A stretch of 64,000 nucleotides of DNA from Flavipsychrobacter sp964461535 (GCA_964461535.1 CAYWUY010000006.1:23565-87564), one strand, 5' to 3'. Shown: positions 51,990 through 61,730, counted from the first letter of the stretch. Notes: generated from the sequence alone by a model not told the origin. Translations and numbers: made by a program.

Positions 51990-54017
51990 ATGGCAAAAAG
52001 TAAATCAAGGAAGAAGAAAGGTAGTAGTGAAGGAAATCCATTAGTTTTTTCTGGTCGTTTAGAAGTTACAAAGGGTGGTTTAGGATTTGTAATAGTTGAA
52101 GGACTGCCTAAGGATATAAAGATTAGACCCGACAGAATGCACAATGCATTAAATGGAGATACTGTAGAAGTTCAATTATTAGATAAGTATGATATAAAGA
52201 AACCGGAGGGCAAAGTTATTGCAGTAAAACAAAGAAAGCAGATGGAGTTTTCTGGGGTGGTTGAGTTACACCCACATTTTGCTTTTTTGGTACCTGATAA
52301 TGATAAAATTAATGTAGATATTTATATACCGCTACATTTATTGAAAGGTGCTAAAAACGGCGATAAAGCAGTAGCAAAAATTGTAGAATGGAATGGTAAA
52401 ACTAAAAATCCGGTAGGTGAAATAGTCTCTATTTACACTGATGCTTCGGTAAACGAAATAGCCATGCAAAGCATCTTACTAGAGCATGCTTTTCCTTTAT
52501 CGTTCCCTGAAGAAGTCTTAGAAGATGCGGCAAGATATGAAGAGGTAATTTCTTCCGCTGAAGTAAAGAAAAGAAAAGATTTTAGAGATACACTAACATT
52601 TACAATTGATCCTGTAGATGCAAAGGATTTTGATGATGCCATATCTATAAAGCCATTAAAAGGTGGATATTATGAAGTAGGTGTACATATTGCAGATGTA
52701 TCTCATTACATAGAAACTGGGTCTGCTTTAGATATTGAAGCTTATAAACGAGCTACAAGTGTTTATCTACCAGATAGGGTTCTACCCATGCTTCCTGAAA
52801 GGCTTTCTAATGAATTATGTTCTTTAAGACCAAATGAAGATAAATATACATTTTCAGCTGTTTTTACCATAAATAAAACTGGGAAAATAAAGGATTATTG
52901 GCTAGGCAGAACTTTAATACACTCTAACAGAAGATTTACGTACGAAGAAGTTCAAGAAATTATTGATGGAGCATCAGGAGATTACAAAGAAGAGGTATTA
53001 CTATTGAATACTATCTCTCAAAATTTAAGAGCAGCCAGATTTAAAAAGGGAGCTATTAATTTTTCTTCACAAGAAGTTAGGTTTAAGTTAGATGAAAATG
53101 CTGTACCAGTAGGCATAGTAGTTAAAGAGAGTAAAGAATCTCATCAGCTAATTGAAGAGCTTATGTTATTGGCTAATAAGCATGTTGCAGAGTATGTAAG
53201 TGAAATTGTTTATAAAGAAAAGCCAGTTCCTTTTCCTTATAGAGTACATGATGTGCCTGATGAAAATAAATTAAAAGTATTTGCATCTTTCGCCTCCAAG
53301 TTTGGAGTTGCCCTTGATCTTTCTGCGCCGGAAAATATAGCTACATCTTTTAATGCTATGTTACAAAAAGTACACGGCAAACCAGAGCAACATGTTTTAG
53401 AGCAGCTAGGTATCAGAACAATGGCTAAGGCTGTTTACACTACAGATAATATTGGCCACTATGGTTTAGGCTTTGCTCATTATTGTCATTTTACTTCTCC
53501 CATAAGAAGATATCCTGATGTACTGGTTCATAGAATATTACAGCAGTGTCTTGATAATAAAATAAAGCCTATTAAGCAGCTAGATGAAATGTGCAGACAT
53601 TGCTCAGATCAAGAACGCAGAGCTATGGAGGCTGAACGCTCAGCAAATAAATATAAGCAAGTAGAATATATGCTGAAGTATGTAGGTGAAGATTTTGATG
53701 CTGTTATCAGTGGCGTTTCCGCATATGGTTTTTGGGCAGAAACAATAGAGCATAAGTGTGAAGGAATGGTATCTGTAAATGACTTGTCTGATTTTGATCA
53801 ATTTGAGTTTAAAGAGCAAGAATACGCTCTAGTTGGTTTGTTTACAGGCTTGAAGTTTACTATGGGCGAACATGTTAAAATAAAAGTTATTGCAGCTAAT
53901 TTAGATAAGCGTAGAATTGATTATGGTCTTGCTGAAGTACCTGCTACTAAGTTATCAAGAAGAATTGCCGGTATTAAATCGCCAAAGAATAAAAAGAAGA
54001 TTAATAAAAGAAAATAG
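51990..54017 (+). CDS. rnr: Ribonuclease R
   Basis: A 3'-5' exoribonuclease of 675 residues: a basic N-terminus (AKSKSRKKKG), two cold-shock OB domains (about 20-160), an RNB catalytic domain with DPVDAKDFDDAIS (about 206-218, the Asp metal ligands) and HYCHFTSPIRRYPDVLVHR, and a C-terminal S1 domain (about 570-650) followed by a short Lys/Arg tail. It is more compact than E. coli RNase R (813 residues), lacking the N-terminal helix-turn-helix and most of the basic tail. Confidence 0.94.
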   Translation: MAKSKSRKKKGSSEGNPLVFSGRLEVTKGGLGFVIVEGLPKDIKIRPDRMHNALNGDTVEVQLLDKYDIKKPEGKVIAVKQRKQMEFSGVVELHPHFAFLVPDNDKINVDIYIPLHLLKGAKNGDKAVAKIVEWNGKTKNPVGEIVSIYTDASVNEIAMQSILLEHAFPLSFPEEVLEDAARYEEVISSAEVKKRKDFRDTLTFTIDPVDAKDFDDAISIKPLKGGYYEVGVHIADVSHYIETGSALDIEAYKRATSVYLPDRVLPMLPERLSNELCSLRPNEDKYTFSAVFTINKTGKIKDYWLGRTLIHSNRRFTYEEVQEIIDGASGDYKEEVLLLNTISQNLRAARFKKGAINFSSQEVRFKLDENAVPVGIVVKESKESHQLIEELMLLANKHVAEYVSEIVYKEKPVPFPYRVHDVPDENKLKVFASFASKFGVALDLSAPENIATSFNAMLQKVHGKPEQHVLEQLGIRTMAKAVYTTDNIGHYGLGFAHYCHFTSPIRRYPDVLVHRILQQCLDNKIKPIKQLDEMCRHCSDQERRAMEAERSANKYKQVEYMLKYVGEDFDAVISGVSAYGFWAETIEHKCEGMVSVNDLSDFDQFEFKEQEYALVGLFTGLKFTMGEHVKIKVIAANLDKRRIDYGLAEVPATKLSRRIAGIKSPKNKKKINKRK

Positions 54018-54083
54018 GATAAAGCTATGTGTAGTAGATACTTACTACTTTAGCAATCCAAATAACTACTATTCAAAAAATAT

Positions 54084-55049
54084 ATGTATTCCTTTAGTGA
54101 GCTGTCGGAGCAATTTGAAGCAAAATTTAGAAGTGCTATTCCTGAACATTACAAACCAATATCATTGTATGAGCCTTGTAGGTACTTCTTAAGTTTAGGT
54201 GGTAAAAGAGTTAGACCTGTTCTCTGCTTAATGGCTAATGAGCTGTTTACGGAAATTAATGATGACGCATGGCATGCTGCAACCGCCATTGAGCTTTTTC
54301 ACAACTTTACCTTGATTCATGACGACATAATGGATAAAGCACCATTAAGAAGGGGTAAAGCAACACTACATACTAAGTATGGCTTAGTGTCAGGAATATT
54401 ATGTGGAGATGTAATGAATATTATTGCCTATCAATCATTGGCAAGTATGAAAAATCATCTTTCACCTGCCCTACAGTTATTCAATCAAACGGCTGTAGAG
54501 GTTTGTGAAGGACAACAAATGGATATGGATTTTGAAAATAGACAAGATGTGTCTATTGATGAATACATAGAGATGATAGCTCTAAAAACCTCGGTATTAC
54601 TTGCTTGTAGTTTAAAATTAGGGGCTATAGCTGGAGGGGCACTTGGTGATAATGCCAATAAGTTGTATCAATTTGGTAAAAATTTAGGAATTGCTTTTCA
54701 GTTGCAAGATGACTATTTAGATGCATTTGGGAATATAGAACTTACAGGAAAACAGAACGGTGGAGATATTTTAGCCAATAAAAAGACTTATTTATTATTA
54801 ACTGCCTTGAATAAAGCTACACCAGCACAAAGCACTGAAATAAATAGTTTATTATTAAGTGATACTACTGGTAAGGTAGATAAAATGCTATCTCTATTTA
54901 GTCAAACGGGTGCAGACTTAGATTGCAGAAATGCTGTTTCACACTATTCTCAGTTGGCGTTCGATTATTTGGAAAGTGTTGCTATACCTGAAAAAAGGAA
55001 ACAGCCACTTTTAGATTTAGCCAAATATCTTTTGCATAGAGAAAAATAA
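54084..55049 (+). CDS. trans-Polyprenyl diphosphate synthase
   Basis: An all-helical prenyltransferase of 321 residues with the first Asp-rich motif LIHDDIMD (about 78-83), RRGKATLH just after, and the second motif LQDDYLDAFG (about 207-213) plus GKQNGGDILANKKTYL. The small residues before the first motif suggest a longer-chain product (for example C35-C40 for menaquinone), but chain length is not certain. It uses IPP made by the MEP pathway (ispD in this window). Confidence 0.93.
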   Translation: MYSFSELSEQFEAKFRSAIPEHYKPISLYEPCRYFLSLGGKRVRPVLCLMANELFTEINDDAWHAATAIELFHNFTLIHDDIMDKAPLRRGKATLHTKYGLVSGILCGDVMNIIAYQSLASMKNHLSPALQLFNQTAVEVCEGQQMDMDFENRQDVSIDEYIEMIALKTSVLLACSLKLGAIAGGALGDNANKLYQFGKNLGIAFQLQDDYLDAFGNIELTGKQNGGDILANKKTYLLLTALNKATPAQSTEINSLLLSDTTGKVDKMLSLFSQTGADLDCRNAVSHYSQLAFDYLESVAIPEKRKQPLLDLAKYLLHREK

Positions 55050-55143
55050 ACAATCAAATTTATAGTTTTATTAAGGTAGTTATTTAGCCCCAATTTCTGC
55101 ACTCTATATAATTACCAATACTTTTGTTAGTCAAATACAGGGC

Positions 55144-55920
55144 ATGAATAAGACAATTTTAGTTACTGGTGCTACTTCAGGATTTGGTAAAGCCATAGCA
55201 ACCAAATTTGCCTCAGAAGGTTTCGATATTATTATAACCGGAAGAAGGCAAGAAAGATTAGATGCACTAAAGAAAGGTCTAGAGGAAAATTACAAGGTAG
55301 AAGTTATTTCTTTGTGTTTTGATGTAAGAGATAAAGAAGCTGTAAACGAGGCTTTCAATAAGTTGTCAGGTATTGAAAAGATTGATGTTTTGGTGAATAA
55401 TGCAGGTTTAGCAGCCGGTTTAGGCACTATAGATGAAGGAGATACAGATGATTGGGATATAATGATAGATACCAATATAAAGGGCTTACTTTATGTAACA
55501 AAGCAAGTACTACCGTATATGAAAAGGCAATGTAGCGGTCATATTTTTAATATTGGGTCTACAGCTGCAAAAACGGTATATAAAAATGGTAATGTATACT
55601 GTGCTACTAAATATGCAGTAGATGCGCTTAGCCAGTCTATGCGTATAGACTTACTACCCTATGGTATAAAAGTTACAGGAGTTCATCCCGGTATGGCAGA
55701 AACTGAATTTTCATTGGTACGTTTCAAAGGAGATGAAACACGAGCAAAAAGTGTATATGAGGATGTTAATCCTATACGTCCTGAAGATATTGCTGACATC
55801 ATATGGTATAATGCCAACTTACCTGCACATATATGTATAAATGATCTCACTGTTACATGTTTAACCCAAGCAAATGGTGTATATACAATAAAAAACTCTG
55901 ATAGAAAGAAACCTGAATAA
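55144..55920 (+). CDS. Short-chain dehydrogenase (YdfG-like 3-hydroxy acid dehydrogenase)
   Basis: A classical SDR of 258 residues: the NADP-binding TGATSGFGKAIA (about 7-18) followed by TGRRQERL (Arg favours NADP), NNAGLAAG, catalytic Ser in FNIGSTAAKTVYKNGNVYCATKYAV with the YxxxK (Tyr about 159, Lys about 163), and HPGMAETEF. It resembles E. coli YdfG, which oxidises serine and 3-hydroxy acids. The thioesterase starts 1 base after its stop. Confidence 0.92.
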   Translation: MNKTILVTGATSGFGKAIATKFASEGFDIIITGRRQERLDALKKGLEENYKVEVISLCFDVRDKEAVNEAFNKLSGIEKIDVLVNNAGLAAGLGTIDEGDTDDWDIMIDTNIKGLLYVTKQVLPYMKRQCSGHIFNIGSTAAKTVYKNGNVYCATKYAVDALSQSMRIDLLPYGIKVTGVHPGMAETEFSLVRFKGDETRAKSVYEDVNPIRPEDIADIIWYNANLPAHICINDLTVTCLTQANGVYTIKNSDRKKPE

Positions 55921-55921
55921 T

Positions 55922-56356
55922 ATGTATACATCCAGCACGCAAATAAGAGTAAGATATGGTGAAACAGACCAGATGGGCTATTTGTACTATGGTAATTATG
56001 CACTTTATTACGAGGTTGGACGTGCGGAAGCTATACGGCAATTAGGCTTTACCTATAAAGAATTAGAAGATATGGGGATACTAATGCCAGTGGTAGATTT
56101 ACATGTGCAATATTACAGACCTGCCTTGTATGATAATTTAATTACCGTAAAAACTATTTTAAAAGATTTACCCACTTCTTCTAAAATTCAGTTTCACTCT
56201 GAATTATATAATGAAGAAGGGCAATTTTTAAATAAAGGGGTTACCACGCTAGTATTTTACGATCCTAAAATAAAATCTAAAGTAAATATGCCGGAGCAAC
56301 TGTATACAAGACTAGCTCCTTTCTTTGATTTAAATATAGATAATAATGCAAAATAA
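55922..56356 (+). CDS. YbgC-like acyl-CoA thioesterase
   Basis: A 144-residue hotdog-fold protein of the 4-hydroxybenzoyl-CoA thioesterase type: RVRYGETDQMGYLYYGNYALYYEVGRAEAIR contains the active-site D-x-M-G-x-x-Y motif with the catalytic Asp, followed by PVVDLHVQYYRPALYDNLI. It starts 1 base after the SDR stop and overlaps cinA by 11 bases, so the genes are translated together. The acyl substrate is unknown. Confidence 0.92.
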   Translation: MYTSSTQIRVRYGETDQMGYLYYGNYALYYEVGRAEAIRQLGFTYKELEDMGILMPVVDLHVQYYRPALYDNLITVKTILKDLPTSSKIQFHSELYNEEGQFLNKGVTTLVFYDPKIKSKVNMPEQLYTRLAPFFDLNIDNNAK

Positions 56357-57599
56357 ATCTGCTATACTTATTACCATTGGAGATGAACTCTTGATAGGCC
56401 AAACAATAGATACTAATTCTGCTTGGATAGCTCAGCAATTAAATAAAATTGGAATTGTAGTAAAAAGTAGAATTGCAGTAGGAGATAACTACAAAGCTAT
56501 AACAGATTGTTTGGATGAGGTGTGGTTAAAGGCTGATTTATTTATTGTTACCGGTGGTCTTGGACCAACATCTGATGACATTACCAAACCGCTATTATGC
56601 CAATACTTTGGCGGCAAACTTATAGTGAATGAAGAGGTTAAAGCTCATTTGTTAGAAATGTTTGCTAAGAGAAATAGACCAATTATTGAACGAAACCTCA
56701 AGCAGGCTGAAGTTCCAGATAATTGTAAAGTTTTATTCAACACTTTGGGTACTGCACCTGGAATGCTTTTTGAAAAAAATAATAAAGTCCTAATATCTCT
56801 GCCGGGTGTGCCTTTTGAAATGAAGCATATTATGGCAAATGTTGCATTGCCGATAATAGCTGATAAATTTCAAAGCATACCTTTTATTCATAAAACTGTA
56901 TTTACCGCAGGTGAAGGCGAAAGTTTTATAGCAGATAAACTTGTTGATTTCGAATCAAAATTGCCAAGCTACATTAGTTTAGCTTATTTACCAGATGCAG
57001 GTATGGTAAAGTTAAGATTGACGGGTTATCATACAGATGAACAATTACTGAATAATGAGTTAAGTGCGCTTCAAGAAGATATATGCAATATACTGGGTAA
57101 AATTGTTGTGGCTAGAGAAGATATACCTTTAGAAAAAATAGTATTGAATGCCATTAAAGGCACAAATGTAAAAGTTGGCTTTGCAGAAAGTTGTACCGGC
57201 GGATTAATTGGTCATCTTATAACACAGGTTCCAGGCGCATCTTCACATTTTATAGGTAGTATAGTATCTTATGCTAACGAAATAAAGGAAAACGTATTAG
57301 GTGTAGATAAGAGTATAATAGTGGAAAAAGGGGCTGTTAGTGAAGCTACTGTTCTTGCTATGGCTAATGGTGCTAAAAGACTTTTAGGAGTAGATTATGC
57401 CGTGGCTGTTAGCGGAGTGCTTGGCCCTAATGGAGGCACCGAAAGGGTAAAAGTTGGAACAGTATGGATTGCTGTAGCTAGCCCAGATAAAACAATTGCT
57501 AAAGAATTTAATTTCTTTTACGATAGAGAAAGAAACAAGGATATGGCAGCTAAAAATGCGCTACTATTTTTATGGAAAGTAATAGTGGGCCAAGCATAA
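56346..57599 (+). CDS. cinA: CinA: competence/damage-inducible protein with C-terminal NMN amidase
   Basis: Residues 1 to about 170 form a MoCF/MogA-type domain (ITIGDELLIGQTIDTNSAWIA, VTGGLGPTSDDITK), a middle KH-like region follows, and the C-terminal CinA domain (about 260-417) has GFAESCTGGLIGHLI, SYANEIKENVLGV and VSGVLGPNGG, matching nicotinamide-nucleotide amidase (PncC). The enzyme is expected to take part in pyridine-nucleotide salvage or ADP-ribose pyrophosphate hydrolysis. It is full length and overlaps aroK by 28 bases. Confidence 0.95.
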   Translation: MQNKSAILITIGDELLIGQTIDTNSAWIAQQLNKIGIVVKSRIAVGDNYKAITDCLDEVWLKADLFIVTGGLGPTSDDITKPLLCQYFGGKLIVNEEVKAHLLEMFAKRNRPIIERNLKQAEVPDNCKVLFNTLGTAPGMLFEKNNKVLISLPGVPFEMKHIMANVALPIIADKFQSIPFIHKTVFTAGEGESFIADKLVDFESKLPSYISLAYLPDAGMVKLRLTGYHTDEQLLNNELSALQEDICNILGKIVVAREDIPLEKIVLNAIKGTNVKVGFAESCTGGLIGHLITQVPGASSHFIGSIVSYANEIKENVLGVDKSIIVEKGAVSEATVLAMANGAKRLLGVDYAVAVSGVLGPNGGTERVKVGTVWIAVASPDKTIAKEFNFFYDRERNKDMAAKNALLFLWKVIVGQA

Positions 57600-58111
57600 T
57601 ATTTCTGATTGGTATGCCAGGTGTAGGTAAGTCTTATTGGGCACATAAGTGTGCTCAATACTATGGATTGCAACATTTGGATACTGATGACTTAATTCAA
57701 AAGTTAGAACAAAAGTCAGTGTCAGATATATTTAAAGTATACGGCGAGACGTATTTTAGAAAAAAAGAGACTGAAATATTAGAAAATATAGTTTACTCTA
57801 CCACAGCTAATACTATAGTATCATGTGGTGGTGGAACGCCTTGTTTCAATAACAATTTAGAGTTCTTAAATCAGAAGGGGTTTACAGTTTATCTTAAATC
57901 AGGAATTGACTTTTTGGTTATGAATTTGTTGAAAGATACTAATCAAAGGCCTATGTTTTTGGATAAAGAAAAACTACCCTTTGATATTGAAAAACTACTC
58001 TCTGCTCGTTCGCAGTATTACGAACAAGCAAAATATACCCTACAGGTTGAAGATATTGATATTACCAAATTCGAAAAGATAATAACGTCATGTACAAACC
58101 GGCAGTTTTAA
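57572..58111 (+). CDS. aroK: Shikimate kinase
   Basis: A P-loop kinase of 179 residues: Walker A GMPGVGKSYW (about 14-23), shikimate-binding DTDDLIQ, FRKKETEIL with the substrate Arg, CGGGTPC and a lid-region Arg in NQRPMF. It phosphorylates shikimate in the chorismate pathway. The start lies within cinA (28-base overlap) and the end overlaps the DUF423 gene by 22 bases. Confidence 0.94.
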   Translation: MESNSGPSIIFLIGMPGVGKSYWAHKCAQYYGLQHLDTDDLIQKLEQKSVSDIFKVYGETYFRKKETEILENIVYSTTANTIVSCGGGTPCFNNNLEFLNQKGFTVYLKSGIDFLVMNLLKDTNQRPMFLDKEKLPFDIEKLLSARSQYYEQAKYTLQVEDIDITKFEKIITSCTNRQF

Positions 58112-58476
58112 TTGGTGCACTTTTAGCTTGCACTGCTGTTATCCTTGGTGCTTTTGCAGCACATGGTTTAACTAAAGTATTACCTCCTGAAAAAATTGAT
58201 GTATTTCAAAAAGGGGTAACTTATCAATTTTATCATGCCTTTGCTTTACTATTCGTAGGATTAGCCTATTCAATTTTACCCAATAAATCATTTGAGGTGT
58301 CAGTTCCTCTTTTTTTATTAGGAGTTTTATTTTTTAGCGGTACTTTGTATGTTTATCCATTAATGGAGGTGAAGAGTATTAACGTTCCTGTTTGGGCAAG
58401 ATTAATTACCCCATTAGGTGGTACTCTTATGATATCTGGTTGGGTTGCTGTTATTTTAGGTTTATTGAAAAAATAG
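58090..58476 (+). CDS. DUF423 family membrane protein (YgdD-like)
   Basis: A 128-residue protein with four TM helices and the family signature LGAFAAHGL near residues 18-26, then KGVTYQFYHAFALLFVGL and FSGTLYVYPL and TPLGGTLMISGWVAV. Conserved in many bacteria, its function is unknown. It overlaps aroK and ends 6 bases before the kdsB ATG. Confidence 0.92.
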   Translation: MYKPAVLIGALLACTAVILGAFAAHGLTKVLPPEKIDVFQKGVTYQFYHAFALLFVGLAYSILPNKSFEVSVPLFLLGVLFFSGTLYVYPLMEVKSINVPVWARLITPLGGTLMISGWVAVILGLLKK

Positions 58477-58482
58477 TTGAAA

Positions 58483-59226
58483 ATGAAAGTTATTGCATTA
58501 ATACCCGCTCGCTTAGGTGCTACACGTTTTCCTTCAAAAATGTTAGCAAAAATAAAAGGAAAGTCTGTAATACTTAGAACATATCAATCGGCTGTTAATA
58601 CAGATTTATTTGATGAAGTAATTGTTGTTACTGATAGTGATGAAATAATGAATGAAATTATTTCTAATGGTGGTAAAGCTGTAAAAAGCAAACGAGAATA
58701 TGAGAGCGGAACTGATCGTATAGCTGAAGTTGCAGCAGATTTAGAGGCAGATGTGTTTGTAAATGTTCAAGGCGATGAGCCATTTGTACAAAGAGAGCCA
58801 TTAAAGCAGTTACTAGATTTGTTTAAAGACGATTCAGGCTCGTCCGTTCAAGTTGGTTCTTTAGTTCAACCATTAAACGATAAAAGTTTAATAGAAGATC
58901 CTAACTACGTGAAAGTAGCCCTCTCTTTAAATAATGATGCTTTGTTCTTTTCTCGCAGTGTAATTCCCTATCCGAGAAATACATCTATTACAATACCTTA
59001 TTATGAGCATATTGGTGTATATGCATTTAGAAAACAAGCACTTATGAATTTTACAAACTGGCCATTAACCCCTTTAGAGTTAGCTGAGAAAGTAGAATGC
59101 TTAAGGTTTTTAGAATACGGAGTATCTATTAAAATGGCTATTACTCAATATATGGGAGTAGAAATAGATATGCCTGAGGATATAATTAAAGCTGAAAAAC
59201 TAATGGAAATAAATGGGTGGCAATAA
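58483..59226 (+). CDS. kdsB: 3-Deoxy-manno-octulosonate cytidylyltransferase
   Basis: The enzyme activates Kdo to CMP-Kdo for lipid A assembly. N-terminal ALIPARLGATRFPSKML is the nucleotide-binding loop; VTDSDEI, YESGTDRIAEVA, VNVQGDEPFVQ and YYEHIGVYAFRKQAL, PLELAEKVECLRFLE are the family blocks. It has 247 residues. The frame begins at a TTG (58477), but ATG 58483 is the natural start. With gmhA/gmhB and the GT9 gene it shows that this organism makes an inner-core LPS. Confidence 0.96.
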   Translation: MKVIALIPARLGATRFPSKMLAKIKGKSVILRTYQSAVNTDLFDEVIVVTDSDEIMNEIISNGGKAVKSKREYESGTDRIAEVAADLEADVFVNVQGDEPFVQREPLKQLLDLFKDDSGSSVQVGSLVQPLNDKSLIEDPNYVKVALSLNNDALFFSRSVIPYPRNTSITIPYYEHIGVYAFRKQALMNFTNWPLTPLELAEKVECLRFLEYGVSIKMAITQYMGVEIDMPEDIIKAEKLMEINGWQ

Positions 59227-59820
59227 TTAATTAGCCACCTTTTTTAGTAGTTTACTATGTAGCTCAAGTATTTGTGGCAATAAGGCGTGTTTATCATCAT
59301 TTAGTATTACATAGTCGCATAGCTTCATTTTTTCATCATCACTCATTTGGTTAGACATTATTTCTTCAATTTTTGCAATGCTTAGTTTGCTACGTTTTAC
59401 TACCCTGCTTGTCCTTATATCTCTGTCTGCATAAACACCAATCATTACATCCATAGATGCATTGGTGCCGCTTTCAAAAAACAATGCTGCTTCTTTTATT
59501 ACATAAGGAGATGTCTGGGTATTCATCCAGTTGTTGCCATATGCTATAGTAGCAGGATGAATAATACCATTAAAATCTTGAAGAAGCTGTTTATTATTAA
59601 ATAATCTATTGTATAAAAGCTCTTTATTCAGCTTCCCGGATGGAAGATATATCTCATCAGATAATAGATTTTTTAGTTTTTCTTGTATTATATAGTCATT
59701 TTCCATTAGCCAACGTGCAGCATCGTCGGCTTTAAAAACGGGTATGCCAAGTGTTTCAAACACTTGGCATACAATAGATTTACCAGAACCAATGCCACCT
59801 GTAATTCCTACTTTCAGCAT
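59227..59820 (-). CDS. coaE: Dephospho-CoA kinase
   Basis: The last step of CoA synthesis. Walker A GITGGIGSGKSIV (about 5-17), DDAARWLM, the HPA motif in IIHPATIA, and KEAALFFESG. At 197 residues it is normal. It is the fourth gene of the nusB-DUF1573-yajC-coaE cluster, 17 bases after yajC, and its stop abuts that of the convergent kdsB. Confidence 0.95.
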   Translation of the reverse strand: MLKVGITGGIGSGKSIVCQVFETLGIPVFKADDAARWLMENDYIIQEKLKNLLSDEIYLPSGKLNKELLYNRLFNNKQLLQDFNGIIHPATIAYGNNWMNTQTSPYVIKEAALFFESGTNASMDVMIGVYADRDIRTSRVVKRSKLSIAKIEEIMSNQMSDDEKMKLCDYVILNDDKHALLPQILELHSKLLKKVAN

Positions 59821-59837
59821 ATGTTTGGGGATAAATA

Positions 59838-60176
59838 TTATTTGCTTGCTTCAGCTACCGGCTGATTTTTCTTTTTATAAGCTGCTGTCATTTCCATTGA
59901 TATAGCAGACCTTTCAATTTTAATAAAGTTACCTTTACCTATTTCTACTTGAAGTGTGCCATCTTCAAACATGCGTGTAACCGTACCATGTATACCAGCA
60001 GTAGTAATTACATATTCGCCTACGCCTAGAGCTTCAGCAAATTGTTTTTGCTCTTTTGCTCTCTTGCTTTGTGGTCTTATCATGAAAAAGTACATCACAG
60101 CAAACATACCCACCATCATTAACACTGAGAATGTTGGGTTTTGTCCTTGTGCCTGCAATAAAATCGCTGTATTCAT
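59838..60176 (-). CDS. yajC: Preprotein translocase subunit YajC
   Basis: A 112-residue single-pass membrane protein: TM near 17-34 (FSVLMMVGMFAVMYFFMIRPQSKR, with the hallmark FFxxRPQ), then EYVITTAGIHGTVTRMFEDGTLQVEIGKGNFIKIERSAI. It is an accessory subunit of SecDF. It lies 20 bases after DUF1573. Confidence 0.95.
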   Translation of the reverse strand: MNTAILLQAQGQNPTFSVLMMVGMFAVMYFFMIRPQSKRAKEQKQFAEALGVGEYVITTAGIHGTVTRMFEDGTLQVEIGKGNFIKIERSAISMEMTAAYKKKNQPVAEASK

Positions 60177-60196
60177 TTTTATTTTGTTTAAGTAGT

Positions 60197-60664
60197 TTAT
60201 TTTTTATCAACTTCACCTTTAATATATAACATATGTACACCTCTAAACGAGTTTGTAAATATAGTTACAGATTTTTCTTGGTGTCCATTTTTGCCTTTTG
60301 AGTTAAAAGTAACTTTTAGCGTTCCGGTTTTTCCAGGTTGTATAGGGTCTTTTGGATACTCAGGTACTGTGCAGCCACATGAGCCGCTAGCGCTAGTAAT
60401 AATTAGTGGAGACTTACCATTGTTTTTAAATGTAAACTCATGGCTTACAACCTCACCTTCGGTTATTTTGCTGAAAGTATGAACAGTGTCATCAAAATCC
60501 ATTGTAGGCTTTTCAGCTGCTGACTTGGTATCAATTCCGTCTGCTGTTCTTGGGTTATTAACTAAACTAGGAGGTAAAGTCCCTTTTTTTTCTTCAGCCG
60601 GATTGTTATTACAAGCTGCAAGAGTTATTGAGAACACTGTTAAAACCAATAAAAAGCTTTTCAT
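60197..60664 (-). CDS. DUF1573 lipoprotein
   Basis: A 155-residue protein with a lipoprotein signal (lipobox LAAC, Cys near residue 18) and an Ig-like DUF1573 domain: FDDTVHTFSKITEGEVVSHEFTFKNNGKSPLII, SGSCGCTVPEYPKDPI, GTLKVTFNSKGKNG. It is a widespread Bacteroidota family of unknown function. It lies between nusB and yajC in the cluster, with 12 bases to nusB. Confidence 0.93.
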   Translation of the reverse strand: MKSFLLVLTVFSITLAACNNNPAEEKKGTLPPSLVNNPRTADGIDTKSAAEKPTMDFDDTVHTFSKITEGEVVSHEFTFKNNGKSPLIITSASGSCGCTVPEYPKDPIQPGKTGTLKVTFNSKGKNGHQEKSVTIFTNSFRGVHMLYIKGEVDKK

Positions 60665-60676
60665 TTTTTGATGATA

Positions 60677-61612
60677 TTATTTTTTTAAGGTTCTTTCTTG
60701 CTTATTTATCATCCCCTCTTTATTCAAATCCTTCAGTATGTTATCTAATACACCGTTTACAAATTGGCCACTTTGTGGCATACTATATTGCTTGGCTATA
60801 TCAATGTATTCATTAATTGTAACCTTAGTAGGTATAGTTGGGAAATATAGAAATTCACACACACCCATCTTTAGTAAAAGTAAATCAATTAAAGCAACCC
60901 TTTCTTTATCCCAATTATTAAGCTTTGGCTCAATAATTTCCATGCAATACTCTTCACGCTCTATTACTGACTTTAATAGCTCATGTGCATATTCTTTTTT
61001 CTCGCCTGAAAGTAATCTTGAAAAGTCCGTTTTGCTGCTAGATTTATAATAATTATCCATCAGCATTATAATTAATTCACTATTATCCTCCCATCCAGGT
61101 AAGTCGTCAATAAAGCTAGCCATAAGATCTTCATTTTCAAGCATTAGCTTTTGCCATATGAAATGAATAATTGCTTTATCTTCTGTTTCTGAAGTAGTTT
61201 CTTTATCAGTATAAATTGAATATTCAGCGCTTTTGCATAGTTGATTGTATAATTTCTTCAACCATTCTGCGTCTATATATCTATCTAATTTGTCTTTTTT
61301 TATCTTTTCTTTGAAAGTAGTTCTTTCAAAGCTTTTCATTACATAGGCATTATTTGCTATTCTTGTATTCACATTCATATCTTCTTTTGTTTTAAGATAT
61401 CTAGAAGATCTTTGAATGGAATCAGTTTCAGCATACCTAGCAACTTCTAAAGGATATAATACACAAACAGTAAAAATATCTAATACCTGATCTAGCTTTT
61501 CATCTAGCATTCTTGTAAGTGCACCTATATTTTTAAGATCAGTTTTTTCAACTGAGCTAAGAGAATACAAAGTTTGCATTACCTTAACTCTGATATTTCT
61601 ACGGCTAATCAT
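60677..61612 (-). CDS. nusB: Transcription antitermination factor NusB (long Bacteroidota form)
   Basis: About 311 residues, twice the length of E. coli NusB (139). The N-terminus MISRRNIRVKVMQTLYSL gives the RNA-binding arginines, and the C-terminal third (about 215-311) is the NusB helical domain: WDKERVALIDLLLLKMGVCEFLYFPTIPTKVTINEYIDIAKQYS. The inserted middle helices are typical of the phylum. A TACCTTTG box at 61646-61653 lies inside the longer frame (61648), so ATG 61612 is the start. It heads the nusB-DUF1573-yajC-coaE run. Confidence 0.93.
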   Translation of the reverse strand: MISRRNIRVKVMQTLYSLSSVEKTDLKNIGALTRMLDEKLDQVLDIFTVCVLYPLEVARYAETDSIQRSSRYLKTKEDMNVNTRIANNAYVMKSFERTTFKEKIKKDKLDRYIDAEWLKKLYNQLCKSAEYSIYTDKETTSETEDKAIIHFIWQKLMLENEDLMASFIDDLPGWEDNSELIIMLMDNYYKSSSKTDFSRLLSGEKKEYAHELLKSVIEREEYCMEIIEPKLNNWDKERVALIDLLLLKMGVCEFLYFPTIPTKVTINEYIDIAKQYSMPQSGQFVNGVLDNILKDLNKEGMINKQERTLKK

Positions 61613-61645
61613 ATTTGAGATTATTATCCCTTTTGTTTTGGCGTG

Positions 61646-61653
61646 CAAAGGTA
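61646..61653 (-). promoter_or_regulatory. -7 promoter box for the nusB-coaE cluster
   Basis: The minus strand reads TACCTTTG, a full TAnnTTTG match, 33 bases before the ATG at 61612. Confidence 0.6.
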
Positions 61654-61730
61654 TGTAAACTATTTGTTTCTAGATGCGGCAACACTTCTTTTAGGTGAAA
61701 TATAAGCTAAAATATTGTCAGTTTTACGTG

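Noticed and set aside
54031..54048. GTAGTA...TACTAC hairpin after rnr as a terminator
   Set aside because: Only 6 bp, A+T-rich and with no T run; too weak to call.
53917..54192. Plus-strand ORF bridging rnr and the polyprenyl synthase gene
   Set aside because: Out of frame with both genes; both flanking proteins are complete and conserved without it.
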